From the NCBI RefSeq assembly GCF_014656455.1, contig NZ_BNCL01000012.1, positions 49,328 through 113,327 of the forward strand: a stretch of DNA of 64,000 bases. Direction: 5' to 3'. The stretch is from Paracoccus aerius. GTDB lineage: Bacteria; Pseudomonadota; Alphaproteobacteria; Rhodobacterales; Rhodobacteraceae. Position numbers and translations under genes: made by a program. The notes beneath the pieces were generated by a model, which saw only the letters and a list, made by a program, of their open reading frames with translations, did not search any database and had not been told where the DNA came from. Of this stretch, positions 8,792 through 17,780 are shown piece after piece (within the stretch, counting starts at the first letter, position 1; every line of letters starts with the position of its first letter).

Positions 8792-10074
8792 CGGGAATCC
8801 TGATCGTCATCGGGCTGATCGCGCTGCTTCTGTCGGGCATCCCGATCTTCGCGGCGCTTCTGCTGACCGGCTCGGCGGTGCTGTTCTTCTTCGAAGGCTC
8901 GGTCGAAAGCGTGGCGGACACGGTCTTCGCGCATCTCAATTCACCCGTGCTGCTGACGATCCCGCTGTTCATCCTGATGGCGCAGCTGATGATCCGGTCG
9001 GGCGCGGTGGACGACCTGTTCGGGATGGCCAACACGCTGATCGGCCACGTCAAGGGCGGCATCGGCGTCGCGACCATCCTCAGCTGCACGATCTTCGCAG
9101 CCATCTCGGGCTCGTCGGTCGCCACGGCCGTGTCCATCGGCCAGACGGCAATCCCGCAGATGAAGCGCTATGGCTTCCCCGAGCGCAGCGCATTGGGCCT
9201 GGTGGCGGCCGGCGGGACGCTGGGCATCCTGATCCCGCCATCCGGCCCGATGATCCTTTACGCGGTCGTCGCCAATGCCTCGATCGGCGCCCTGTTCCTG
9301 GCGGGCATCATTCCGGGCCTGCTGCTGGCCCTGGTCTTCGCGGTGTTCTGCCTGATCAGCGCGCGTGGCTCCAGCGACATCGATCGTGCGCCCTTTCCCG
9401 GCTGGCGGGCGGTGCTTGCGGCGATGAACAAGTCGATCTGGGCGCTGCTGATGCCGCCCGTGGTCATGGGAGGCATCTACTTCGGCATCTTCACCGCAAC
9501 CGAAGCCGCGGCCGTCGGCTGCCTTTATGCGCTGCTGGTCGGTGCCCTGGTGTATCGCAACCTGGGACCACGCGTCCTGACGGCCTGCCTTAAAGACACG
9601 GTCCTGACTTCGCTGATGGCCTTTGCCATCATCGCGGGTGCCGCCGTCTTCGGAAATGCAATCACCATCATCCGTTTGCCGAACCAGGTATCCGAACTGA
9701 TCGTGGCGATGAACCTGACGCCGCTGGTCTTCATGCTGGTCGTCATGGCGATGATCTTCGTGATGGGCATGTTCCTGGAAAGCATCGCGATCATCCTGAT
9801 CACCACGCCGATCCTTTTGCCGGCACTGATCGCGCTCGACATCGACCTGATCTGGTATGGCGTCCTGCTGATGATCAACCTGGAACTGGCCATGATCACG
9901 CCGCCCGTCGGCATGAACCTGTTCGTCATCAAGGGGATTACCGGCAGCCCCCTGTCGACCGTCATCCGGGGCGCAGCGCCCTTCGTGCTGCTGATGATCG
10001 GCGGGATGCTGGCCATCCTGGCCCTTCCCGATCTGGCCACATGGTTGCCGCGCCTTGCCGGATACAAGTTCTGA
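8788..10074 (+). CDS. dctM: TRAP transporter large permease subunit (DctM family)
   Basis: The 428-aa polytopic protein is the sodium-driven channel subunit of the TRAP carrier. It has about a dozen hydrophobic segments and family motifs such as SGSSVATAVSIGQTAIPQM, GGTLGILIPPSGPMILYA and ITPPVGMNLFVIKGI, the last part of the conserved second repeat. ATG 8788 sits within the dctQ stop. It ends the operon that starts at the CoA-transferase; a hairpin follows at 10108-10139. Confidence 0.93.
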   Translation: MTGILIVIGLIALLLSGIPIFAALLLTGSAVLFFFEGSVESVADTVFAHLNSPVLLTIPLFILMAQLMIRSGAVDDLFGMANTLIGHVKGGIGVATILSCTIFAAISGSSVATAVSIGQTAIPQMKRYGFPERSALGLVAAGGTLGILIPPSGPMILYAVVANASIGALFLAGIIPGLLLALVFAVFCLISARGSSDIDRAPFPGWRAVLAAMNKSIWALLMPPVVMGGIYFGIFTATEAAAVGCLYALLVGALVYRNLGPRVLTACLKDTVLTSLMAFAIIAGAAVFGNAITIIRLPNQVSELIVAMNLTPLVFMLVVMAMIFVMGMFLESIAIILITTPILLPALIALDIDLIWYGVLLMINLELAMITPPVGMNLFVIKGITGSPLSTVIRGAAPFVLLMIGGMLAILALPDLATWLPRLAGYKF

Positions 10075-10107
10075 TGGCGCCGGCAGGGGCAACCGAAAGA
10101 GTGCTAG

Positions 10108-10139
10108 GCGTCAAGGGTGGACCGACCACCCGTTGACGC
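10108..10139. terminator. Bidirectional terminator-like hairpin
   Basis: GCGTCAAGGGTGG pairs with CCACCCGTTGACGC with one bulged base and a 5-nt loop. It sits between the convergent dctM and lrp-like genes. There is no T run, so intrinsic termination is uncertain. Confidence 0.5.
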
Positions 10140-10144
10140 GGTCT

Positions 10145-10630
10145 TCAGGATGGATCTGGCGTCGCGACCAGACCGGGCGCCACGCCCTTTTCGTCCTTCA
10201 GCGTCTTCAGCACGATCTCGGACCGCACCTGCGACACCTGGGGATGGGGCAGCAGGTGGCGGTGGACGAAGTCGGCAAAGGCTTCCAGATCGCGCACGCG
10301 CACATCAAGGATGTAATCCGCATCGCCCGACACCGAGAAGGCCGAGCGTATCTGCGGATGCGTCGCGACGAAGCGCGCGAATTCGTCTTCCTTCTGCTGG
10401 CCATGGCTGGACAGGTTGACGCGGATGATCGCGCGCATTCCGTAGCCCAGCTTGGCCGCGCCAAGCCGCGCCGAATAGCCCTCGATCACGCCCGCCTCCT
10501 CAAGCGCCGCTCGTCTGCGCGAGCATTGGGACGGTGACAGCTTCACGACTTCGGCCAGGGCGGCATTGGTCATCGCGCCGTCCCGCTGCAAGGCCGTCAG
10601 AATGGCGATATCGAATCCATCCAGCTTCAT
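10145..10630 (-). CDS. Lrp/AsnC-family regulator, probable hppD regulator
   Basis: The 161-aa product has the Lrp/AsnC layout: an N-terminal helix-turn-helix (DGFDIAILTALQRDGAMTNAALAEVVKLSPSQCSRRRAALEEAGVI) and a C-terminal ligand-binding domain with DADYILDVRVRDLEAF. It is divergent from hppD, and a 17-bp palindrome lies 24 bases upstream of its start, so it probably controls hppD and itself in response to an aromatic amino acid. ATG 10639 is an alternative start, but AAAAGG touches it directly and is better spaced for 10630. Confidence 0.87.
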   Translation of the reverse strand: MKLDGFDIAILTALQRDGAMTNAALAEVVKLSPSQCSRRRAALEEAGVIEGYSARLGAAKLGYGMRAIIRVNLSSHGQQKEDEFARFVATHPQIRSAFSVSGDADYILDVRVRDLEAFADFVHRHLLPHPQVSQVRSEIVLKTLKDEKGVAPGLVATPDPS

Positions 10631-10653
10631 CCGTCGCATCCTTTTCCATTTTC

Positions 10654-10670
10654 ATGCACGTTCCGTGCAT
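10654..10670. promoter_or_regulatory. Palindromic Lrp-type operator
   Basis: ATGCACG-TTC-CGTGCAT is a perfect inverted repeat with 7-bp arms in the lrp-hppD divergent gap. A second ATGCAC half-site lies at 10705-10710, nearer hppD, followed by a degenerate partner (CGTGTCAT). Lrp-type proteins often bind such phased repeats cooperatively. Confidence 0.6.
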
Positions 10671-10760
10671 ATATCGCCGTTCTGCGCGATACTTCGCAAC
10701 CCTCATGCACAAAACCCGTGTCATTCTGACATGGAACCGCAGCGAACAGGAGGAGCGCGC

Positions 10761-11873
<1,113 letters not shown>

Positions 11874-11896
11874 GCCCGGCTGCGGACGCGGGCGGG

Positions 11897-12256
11897 ATGG
11901 CCTGGACCGACTATTCCTCTGCCCCCGCGCCGGGAACGCGGGTCTGTCCGCTGGCCCAGGTTGCGGGCGTGCTGTCGCTGTCTGTTGTCACCGACAAGGG
12001 CAGCTTTCCCTTGCTGGTGACGCAGGCGGGCGGCCTGCGGGCCTATGTGAATGCCTGCCCGCACCAGTATCTGCCGCTGGATTACCGCAGCGACCAGCTG
12101 CTGTCGGCGGATGGCACGATGCTGATGTGTTCAGCCCACGGCGCCCGCTTCGACATCAGCACCGGCGCGGCACTCGGGGGGGCGGATTGCGGGCTGGACG
12201 CGGTTCCGGTGGCGGTCGTCGATGGGATGGTCGTCATCGGGCAAGACCCGGACTAG
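11897..12256 (+). CDS. Rieske [2Fe-2S] ferredoxin-like protein
   Basis: A 119-aa single-domain Rieske protein. The cluster ligands are clear: Cys-Pro-His in NACPHQYLPLDYRS (about residues 54-56) and Cys-Ser-Ala-His in MLMCSAHGARFDIS (about 76-79). The spacing suits a Rieske ferredoxin or small oxygenase subunit, and no membrane segment is present. It lies 23 bases after hppD and is probably co-transcribed, which suggests a role next to the aromatic oxygenase, although HppD itself needs no external electron donor. Its partner is unknown. Confidence 0.85.
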   Translation: MAWTDYSSAPAPGTRVCPLAQVAGVLSLSVVTDKGSFPLLVTQAGGLRAYVNACPHQYLPLDYRSDQLLSADGTMLMCSAHGARFDISTGAALGGADCGLDAVPVAVVDGMVVIGQDPD

Positions 12257-12265
12257 ATAAGCCCC

Positions 12266-12291
12266 GGGCGCGCGGCCCGACCCGCGCGCCC
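12266..12291 (+). terminator. GC-rich hairpin after the hppD-Rieske operon
   Basis: GGGCGCGCGG pairs perfectly with CCGCGCGCCC across a 6-nt loop, starting 10 bases after the Rieske stop codon. No T run follows, so it may be a 3'-end stabiliser or a factor-assisted terminator. Confidence 0.55.
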
Positions 12292-12456
12292 GACCGTCCA
12301 TGTGTCAGGGCGGACGGCCGTTACCTCCAGTTGAGCTGCTTGATCGGCACAACGTGCACGAAACCGACGCCGAAGTTTCATATCCAACTTCATCGATTTA
12401 CCACGTTCACGTGCAAGCTGTGGCGACCGCGCACCTGCAGGGCGGCAGGTCTTTCC

Positions 12457-12482
12457 GGAACAAAAGCCCCCCGAGGCCGGTT
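12457..12482 (+). promoter_or_regulatory. GSR (EcfG-type) promoter, N17 spacing
   Basis: GGAAC (12457-12461) and GGTT (12479-12482) are 17 bases apart, 49 bases before the start of the 70-aa protein gene at 12531. It matches the two-part motif found before ten other genes here, but it is one of only three sites with N17 spacing. The rest of the 12257-12530 gap holds only the hairpin at 12266-12291. Confidence 0.55.
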
Positions 12483-12530
12483 CGGACATTGTCTGAACAC
12501 CTGTCGCATGACAGGAAATGGAGGTTGCAG

Positions 12531-12743
12531 ATGCCCGGCACGAACCAAGAACTCCACGGTGCTCCCCTTGAAACGACCGATCCCGAAGGGATCCTGCCCG
12601 ATGGCGTAAGGGGCACGACGCGGGACACGGCCTATACCCGACCGGCTGACGAACACGCAGGCTACAAGGATCCGACCGAGCCTGACCTGCGCAAGCCGTC
12701 CGAACAGTTCGAAGACGACGCGGAACAGACACCCAAGCGTTAG
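12531..12743 (+). CDS. Small hydrophilic protein of unknown function
   Basis: A 70-aa product starting at ATG 12531, with GGAGG just upstream (frames reaching back to 12300 lack a ribosome site). It is rich in Asp, Glu, Pro, Thr and Arg, with no hydrophobic core or Cys, and ends EQTPKR; it is probably intrinsically disordered. I do not recognise the family. A GSR-type promoter precedes it and a strong terminator follows, so it is a single-gene unit. Together with the 53-aa protein at 29116 it looks like a small desiccation- or stress-related protein; that reading is inference. Confidence 0.65.
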   Translation: MPGTNQELHGAPLETTDPEGILPDGVRGTTRDTAYTRPADEHAGYKDPTEPDLRKPSEQFEDDAEQTPKR

Positions 12744-12771
12744 AACCGGCAGGGGCCACGACAAACGGCAA

Positions 12772-12806
12772 GGGACCGGCCTTCCGATCAGGCCGGTCCC
12801 TTTTTC
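12772..12806 (+). terminator. Strong rho-independent terminator
   Basis: GGGACCGGCCT pairs perfectly with AGGCCGGTCCC (11 bp) around a 7-nt loop, followed directly by TTTTTCC. It ends the 70-aa gene and, read the other way, the convergent gene at 12823. Confidence 0.9.
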
Positions 12807-12822
12807 CGTGGTGCAAGATGCC

Positions 12823-13335
12823 TCAGCGCAGGTGGCGGCGGCTTGGGCTGCGGTTGCGGCCAAGCAGCGCGACTGCGACCACGGCGATGCCTGCGCCAAT
12901 GGCCGCCTTCTTGACCAGGCCGTTGCGGTTGTGGCGCATCTCGGCCCTGACGCCCATCTCGCCCGGCACGTTCGGCAGATGGCCATGGGTCAGGTCGTCC
13001 ACGATCCCCTCGACCATGTTGACCCGGTCGGCGCCCAGCAGCATCAGCCAATGCCGCCAGTCGGATTCGCTATAGCCGAAGGCTGCGCGGCGGATCATGC
13101 CGCTGAGGCCCGAAGGCGCGACCGAGGTTCCGAACACCGCCGGACGGCGGTTGTATTCCATCGATTGCAGCACCTCGATATCGGTGCGCTGCGACTTGGG
13201 ACGGTTCCAGTCGGACCCGGTTTCAACGGTCCTGTCCCGCATCGGATAGGTCGGGTCGTTCCGCGAATCCGCGTCCACCCCCCAGCCGATGACATCTTCC
13301 GGGTTGATCGTCTGGGAAGTAATCTGGCGTGCCAT
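12823..13335 (-). CDS. Hypothetical protein with C-terminal membrane anchor
   Basis: A 170-aa product starting MARQITSQTINPEDVIGWG at 13335, with AGGAGAG just upstream. The first 130 or so residues are polar; residues about 145-162 form one hydrophobic segment (GLVKKAAIGAGIAVVAVALLG) followed by a basic tail, so it is probably anchored in the inner membrane with the bulk in the cytoplasm. I do not recognise the domain. It lies 10 bases after the zinc dehydrogenase and is probably co-transcribed with it from the GSR-type promoter at 14551. Confidence 0.75.
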   Translation of the reverse strand: MARQITSQTINPEDVIGWGVDADSRNDPTYPMRDRTVETGSDWNRPKSQRTDIEVLQSMEYNRRPAVFGTSVAPSGLSGMIRRAAFGYSESDWRHWLMLLGADRVNMVEGIVDDLTHGHLPNVPGEMGVRAEMRHNRNGLVKKAAIGAGIAVVAVALLGRNRSPSRRHLR

Positions 13336-13345
13336 CGTCACTCTC

Positions 13346-14497
13346 CTAGCGGCCGTTGTTGGGGTAAAGGACCGGCTTGATGCATTCATCCAGCTTGGCC
13401 GAGAACAGGTGATAGGCATCGGGCAGGTCTTCCAGCGGCACGCGGTGGGTGATCAGCGCCTTGGGGTCGATCCGCCCCTCCTTCACATGTTCCACCAGGC
13501 GGGGCAGCAGCCGCTTGACCGAGGCCTGGTTGGCGCGGATCGTCAGCCCCTTGTTCAGCACGTTGCCCATCGGCACCATGTTGCCCGTGGGCCCATAGAC
13601 GCCGACGATGGACACGACGCCGCCCTTCTTGGCCGAGTTGATGGCCCAGTGCAGCACGATGGCATTGCCCGCCTCGATCTTCATCTTCTTGCCCAGCACG
13701 GTGCGCAGCGCGCTGCCAGCCGCATCACCGCCAACCGCATCGATGCAGACATCCGCGCCCAGCCCGTCGGTCACTTTCTTGATGAAGACCGCCATGTCGT
13801 CGATGGACTGGAAGTTGTAGACCTCGGCCGGGCAGTAATGGCGGGCGAAGTCCAGCCGGTATTCCACATGGTCGATGACGATCACCCGGCCCGCGCCGAA
13901 CAGCCAGGCGCAGCGGGCGGCCATGATGCCCACGGGGCCGGCACCGAAGACCACCACGGTGTCGCCCATCTGGATGCCGCCCATCTCGGCCGCCTGATAG
14001 CCCGTCGGCACCACGTCCGTCAGCAGGACCGCGTCGTCGGGATCCATCCAGTCCGGGATCGGCATCGGCCCCACGTCGGCATAGGGCACCCGGACATATT
14101 CCGCCTGCCCGCCGTCATAGCCCCCGGCGGTGTGGGAATAGCCGAAGATGCCCCCCACGGCGGTGGCCTGCGGGTTCGATTCATGGCAGTTGCCGAACAG
14201 CCCCTGCCTGCAGAAATGGCACTGCCCGCAGGCGATGTTGAAGGGCACCAGCACATGGTCGCCGGCCTTCAGGGTCTGGACCTCGGGTCCGACCTCCTCG
14301 ACGATGCCGCAGAACTCGTGCCCGAAGGTGGTTCCGATGCGGGTGTCGGGAACAAGGCCGTTGTAAAGATGCAGATCGGACCCGCAGATGCAGGACCGGG
14401 TGACACGCACGATGGCGTCGCGCGGATGCTGGATGACCGGATCGGCCTTCGAGGCCACGCGCATCCGGCGCGGTCCCCTGTAATCGGCTGCAAGCAC
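13346..14497 (-). CDS. Zinc-dependent alcohol/formaldehyde dehydrogenase-like protein
   Basis: A medium-chain dehydrogenase of 383 aa. It shows the catalytic-zinc Cys in CICGSDLHLYNG, GHEFCGIVEEVG, the structural-zinc cysteine set CGQCHFCRQGLFGNCHE, and the nucleotide-binding VVVFGAGPVGIMAARCAWLFGA with an acidic residue soon after (VIDH), which points to NAD. It most resembles the glutathione-independent formaldehyde dehydrogenase-like group. The GTG at 14497 is chosen because AAGGAGG lies 7 bases before it, rather than ATG 14524. A GSR-type promoter at 14551-14527 suggests stress induction. The substrate is unknown. Confidence 0.85.
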   Translation of the reverse strand: MLAADYRGPRRMRVASKADPVIQHPRDAIVRVTRSCICGSDLHLYNGLVPDTRIGTTFGHEFCGIVEEVGPEVQTLKAGDHVLVPFNIACGQCHFCRQGLFGNCHESNPQATAVGGIFGYSHTAGGYDGGQAEYVRVPYADVGPMPIPDWMDPDDAVLLTDVVPTGYQAAEMGGIQMGDTVVVFGAGPVGIMAARCAWLFGAGRVIVIDHVEYRLDFARHYCPAEVYNFQSIDDMAVFIKKVTDGLGADVCIDAVGGDAAGSALRTVLGKKMKIEAGNAIVLHWAINSAKKGGVVSIVGVYGPTGNMVPMGNVLNKGLTIRANQASVKRLLPRLVEHVKEGRIDPKALITHRVPLEDLPDAYHLFSAKLDECIKPVLYPNNGR

Positions 14498-14526
14498 GTC
14501 GGTTCCTCCTTGTCGACCTGTCATGC

Positions 14527-14551
14527 AACCGTGCAGGGCCAGGACAGTTCC
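14527..14551 (-). promoter_or_regulatory. GSR (EcfG-type) promoter
   Basis: On the minus strand GGAAC (14551-14547) is followed after 16 bases by GGTT (14530-14527), about 30 bases before the dehydrogenase GTG start. Confidence 0.7.
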
Positions 14552-14571
14552 CGGATCGGGGGAAACCGTCT

Positions 14572-17085
14572 CTATTCCTGCGCGCGAAGCACCCGCGCGG
14601 GCCGCGCCGACAGGGGTCGCAGCGCGAAGGCCAGGCCCGCGGCCATCGTGGCGATGATGCCGCCCGTAATGACGGCCAGGGCCGATCCGGGCGCGAAGCG
14701 GTAGTCAAGCTCCATCACCTGGGTCAGGATCGCCCAGGCGGCAAGGGCCGCGACGACAACGGCGACCAGCCCCGCCGCGGCCCCCATCAGCGCGGACCTG
14801 AGCGCGAACGATGCAAGGACCGTGCCGCGCGCCGCGCCAAGGGTCTTCAGCACCGCCGCCTCGAACACCCGGGCGCGTTCGCCGGCCGCGGCAGCGCCGA
14901 TCAGCACCACGAAGCCCGTCGCCAAAACCGCAAGCGCCGCAAGCGAGGTGCCGGACGCAAGCGCGCCCATCGCCTCGGCCACCCGTTCGGCCACGTCGCG
15001 GACGCGGATCGGGGTGATGTTGGGGTAGCTGTCCGAGATGTCGCGCAGAAGCTGCGCCTCGACCGCAGGATCCGAATGGACGGTGGCGATATGGGTCTGC
15101 GGCGCCGATTGCAGCGTCGCCCCGTCGAAGATCATCACGAAGCCGATGCCGCCGCTGCGGAAATCGACCTGGCGGAAATTGGCAACGGTTCCGGTGATGT
15201 CGCGGCCCAGGATATTGACCGTGATCCGGTCGCCCAGCGACAGGCCCAGTTCCGCCGCCTCCTCGGCCCCGAAGCTGATCAGGGGCGGACCGGCGTAGTC
15301 GGCGGGCCACCATTCACCCGCCGTCAGGGCCGCGCCCTCGGGCGGGGCGGCGGCATGGCTGACGCCCCGGTCGCCCCGCAGCACCCAATGATCGCCCCAG
15401 TCCCGCGCGGGGATGTCGTTGATGGCCGTGATGATGCCGCGCAGGGATGGCGCGGTGTCGACCTGACTTACGCCCGGATCGCCGTTCAGCCGGTCAAGCA
15501 GGCCGGGCAACTGGTCGGGCTGGATGTCGATGAAGAAGAACGAGGGCGCCTGCTGCGGCAGTTCGGCCGCAATCGCCCGGCGCAGGTTCACGTCGATCTG
15601 GCCAACCGTCGCCAGCACCGTCAGGCCAAGGCCCAGGGACAGGACCACGGCCACCGCGCCTTCCTGCGGGTTGCCGACCGCACCCACGGCCAGCCGCAGG
15701 GCGCTGCGCCCGCGCAGGGCGGGATGGCGCGACAGCCGCCGTGCCAGGGCGCGCAACCCCCGCGCCGCCAGCCACAGCGCGCCCAGGGCCAGCACGACCC
15801 CCGCCGCCACCGACAGCGCCAGCCGGGGAACCGAGGCCATCACCGCCGCCGTCCCGATCAGCGCCATCACCGCCAGCAGCAGCGCGGCCATGTATCGCCG
15901 GCGAGGCCGAGCGTGGGCGTCGGTCCCGATGCCGCGGAACAGCGCCGCGGCGCGCACCCCCTCCACCCGCGCCAGGGGCAGCAGGGTGAAGATCAACGCG
16001 GTCAGGATGCCATACGTCGCGGCCTCGACCAAAGGCGCGGGATAAAGGGTGAACTCGACCGGGATCGGCAGGCGGGCCTGCAGCAGGGGTGCCGCGGCCA
16101 AGGGCAGCAGCGCGCCAAGCGCAAGGCCCAAGGCCACCCCCAGAAGGGTCAGCGCGCCGATCTGGGCGAAATAGACGGCAAAGATCGTCCGCCCCTCGGC
16201 CCCCAGGGTCTTCAGCGTGGCGATCACGGGGGTCTTGGTGTCCAGATAGCTGCGCACGGCAGAGGACACGCCGACCCCACCGGTCGCCAGCCCCGCAAGG
16301 CCGACCAGCACCAGGAAGGATCCCAGCCGATCCACAAAGACCTCGACCCCCGGCGCACCGCGGCGGCTGTCGCGCCACCGCATCCCCGCCCCCTCGAACC
16401 GGGCCAAGGCATCGGCCCGCAGCCGGTCCAGGCTGTCGCCGGGGCGCAGCAGCACCCGGTAGCTGGTTTCATAGAGCGTGCCGGGCGACAGCAGGCCCGC
16501 ATTGGCCAGGCCGGCGGTTGCGACAAGCGTGCGGGGGCCAAGGCCGAAGCTGCCGCCAAGCGCGTCAGGCTCGCGCGTCAGCGCAGCCATCAGCACGAAA
16601 TCCTGCACGCCCAGCCGGAAACGGTCACCGACCGAAAGCCCCATCCGCTGGATGAGCAGCGGGTCCATCGCCGCCCCCGGCAGTCCGTCGCGCCCGGCCA
16701 GCACCTGCGCCACGGGCATTGGCGGGTCGAATTGCGCCTCGCCCGTCAGGGGCCAGTCGGCATCGACGCCCTTGACCTGGGTCAGGGCGCGGTCGTCGCC
16801 CGCCACGGCCATGGAGCGGAAATCGACGATCTCGGATACGCGGGCGGCGCGGTCTTCGATCCAGGCGCGTTCGGGATCGGTCGCGAAGCGATACGTCAGG
16901 CGCAGCGCGGCGTCGCCCCCCAGCAGCACCGCGCCCTGCCGGGACAGGCCAGTCTCGATCGCGGCGCGGACCGTGCCGACAGCGGCGATGGCGCCGACCC
17001 CCAGCATCAGGCACGAAAGGAAAATCCAGAACCCCGCCAGCCCCCCGCGCAATTCCCGCCGGGCGATGCGCCAGGCGGCGGTCAC
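14572..17085 (-). CDS. FtsX-type ABC transporter permease (YbbP-like)
   Basis: An 837-aa membrane protein of the FtsX/MacB permease superfamily with the long YbbP layout: one N-terminal helix (FWIFLSCLMLGVGAIAAVGTV), a large periplasmic domain, a first set of three helices near residues 255-370, a middle pair, a second periplasmic domain and a final triplet near 715-825. The N-terminal RRELRGGLAGFWIF matches YbbP proteins. Its start overlaps the ATPase stop by four bases, so the two form one exporter. In relatives the pair lies beside tesA, as here. The cargo is unknown; lipids or lipid-linked molecules are often suggested. Confidence 0.88.
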   Translation of the reverse strand: MTAAWRIARRELRGGLAGFWIFLSCLMLGVGAIAAVGTVRAAIETGLSRQGAVLLGGDAALRLTYRFATDPERAWIEDRAARVSEIVDFRSMAVAGDDRALTQVKGVDADWPLTGEAQFDPPMPVAQVLAGRDGLPGAAMDPLLIQRMGLSVGDRFRLGVQDFVLMAALTREPDALGGSFGLGPRTLVATAGLANAGLLSPGTLYETSYRVLLRPGDSLDRLRADALARFEGAGMRWRDSRRGAPGVEVFVDRLGSFLVLVGLAGLATGGVGVSSAVRSYLDTKTPVIATLKTLGAEGRTIFAVYFAQIGALTLLGVALGLALGALLPLAAAPLLQARLPIPVEFTLYPAPLVEAATYGILTALIFTLLPLARVEGVRAAALFRGIGTDAHARPRRRYMAALLLAVMALIGTAAVMASVPRLALSVAAGVVLALGALWLAARGLRALARRLSRHPALRGRSALRLAVGAVGNPQEGAVAVVLSLGLGLTVLATVGQIDVNLRRAIAAELPQQAPSFFFIDIQPDQLPGLLDRLNGDPGVSQVDTAPSLRGIITAINDIPARDWGDHWVLRGDRGVSHAAAPPEGAALTAGEWWPADYAGPPLISFGAEEAAELGLSLGDRITVNILGRDITGTVANFRQVDFRSGGIGFVMIFDGATLQSAPQTHIATVHSDPAVEAQLLRDISDSYPNITPIRVRDVAERVAEAMGALASGTSLAALAVLATGFVVLIGAAAAGERARVFEAAVLKTLGAARGTVLASFALRSALMGAAAGLVAVVVAALAAWAILTQVMELDYRFAPGSALAVITGGIIATMAAGLAFALRPLSARPARVLRAQE

Positions 17086-17780
17086 GATGCGGCCCGCTGG
17101 CGGCGGTCCTCGGCCTCGACCAAACCATCGCGCAGGCGCAGGACGCGGTCGCAGCGGGCAGCAAGCTCGGGCGCGTGGGTGACAAGAACCAAGGTGGTGC
17201 CGTGCCGGTCGCGCAGGCCGAACAGCAGGTCCATGATCGCCTGTCCGTTCACCCCGTCCAGGTTCCCGGTCGGCTCGTCCGCCAGCAGGATCGCGGGGCG
17301 CGGAACCACCGCACGGGCCAGCGCCACGCGCTGCTGTTCGCCGCCCGACATCTGCGCCGGGTAATGGTCCATCCGCGCGCCCAGGCCGACTGCCCGCAAC
17401 TCATCGGCCGCGCGGTCGAAGGCGTCGGGCTGGCCCGCCAGTTCCAGCGGGGTCGCGACGTTCTCGAGCGCGGTCATGGTGGGGATCAGGTGGAAGGACT
17501 GGAAGACCACGCCCATGCGCCCCCGGCGGAAGCGGGCCAGGGCATCCTCGTCAAGTGCGGTCAGGTCGTGGTCCAGGGCCCGGACCGATCCGCCGGTGGC
17601 GCGTTCCAAGCCGCCCATCAGCATCAGCAGCGAGGACTTGCCCGAACCCGACGGCCCGATCAGGCCCAGCGTCTCGCCCTGGTGGACATCCAGCGAAATG
17701 CCCCGCAAGATCGCTACCGGCCCGGCATTGCCTTGCAAGGTCAGGTGGACATCCCTCAGCGACAGAACCGGACCCATCAT
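17082..17780 (-). CDS. ABC transporter ATP-binding protein (YbbA/LolD-like)
   Basis: A 232-aa ATPase with a complete nucleotide-binding domain: Walker A GPSGSGKSS, a Q-loop, the ABC signature MSGGEQQRVALARAV, Walker B AILLADEPTGNLDG and a switch His in VLVTHAPELA. The order and length fit the LolD/YbbA group that powers FtsX-type permeases. Start 17780 (ATG ATG GGT) has AAGGA at good spacing; ATG 17786 is an alternative. The start codon shares a CATG with the divergent tesA start, so each promoter must lie within or before the other gene. Confidence 0.92.
   Translation of the reverse strand: MMGPVLSLRDVHLTLQGNAGPVAILRGISLDVHQGETLGLIGPSGSGKSSLLMLMGGLERATGGSVRALDHDLTALDEDALARFRRGRMGVVFQSFHLIPTMTALENVATPLELAGQPDAFDRAADELRAVGLGARMDHYPAQMSGGEQQRVALARAVVPRPAILLADEPTGNLDGVNGQAIMDLLFGLRDRHGTTLVLVTHAPELAARCDRVLRLRDGLVEAEDRRQRAAS

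Noticed and set aside
13289..14704. 471-codon plus-strand open frame
   Set aside because: Antisense of the zinc dehydrogenase, whose cysteine and Rossmann motifs are unmistakable.
15076..17364. 762-codon plus-strand open frame
   Set aside because: It is the antisense of the FtsX-type permease and is full of low-complexity Arg/Gln/Ala/His; the minus strand encodes a clear membrane protein.
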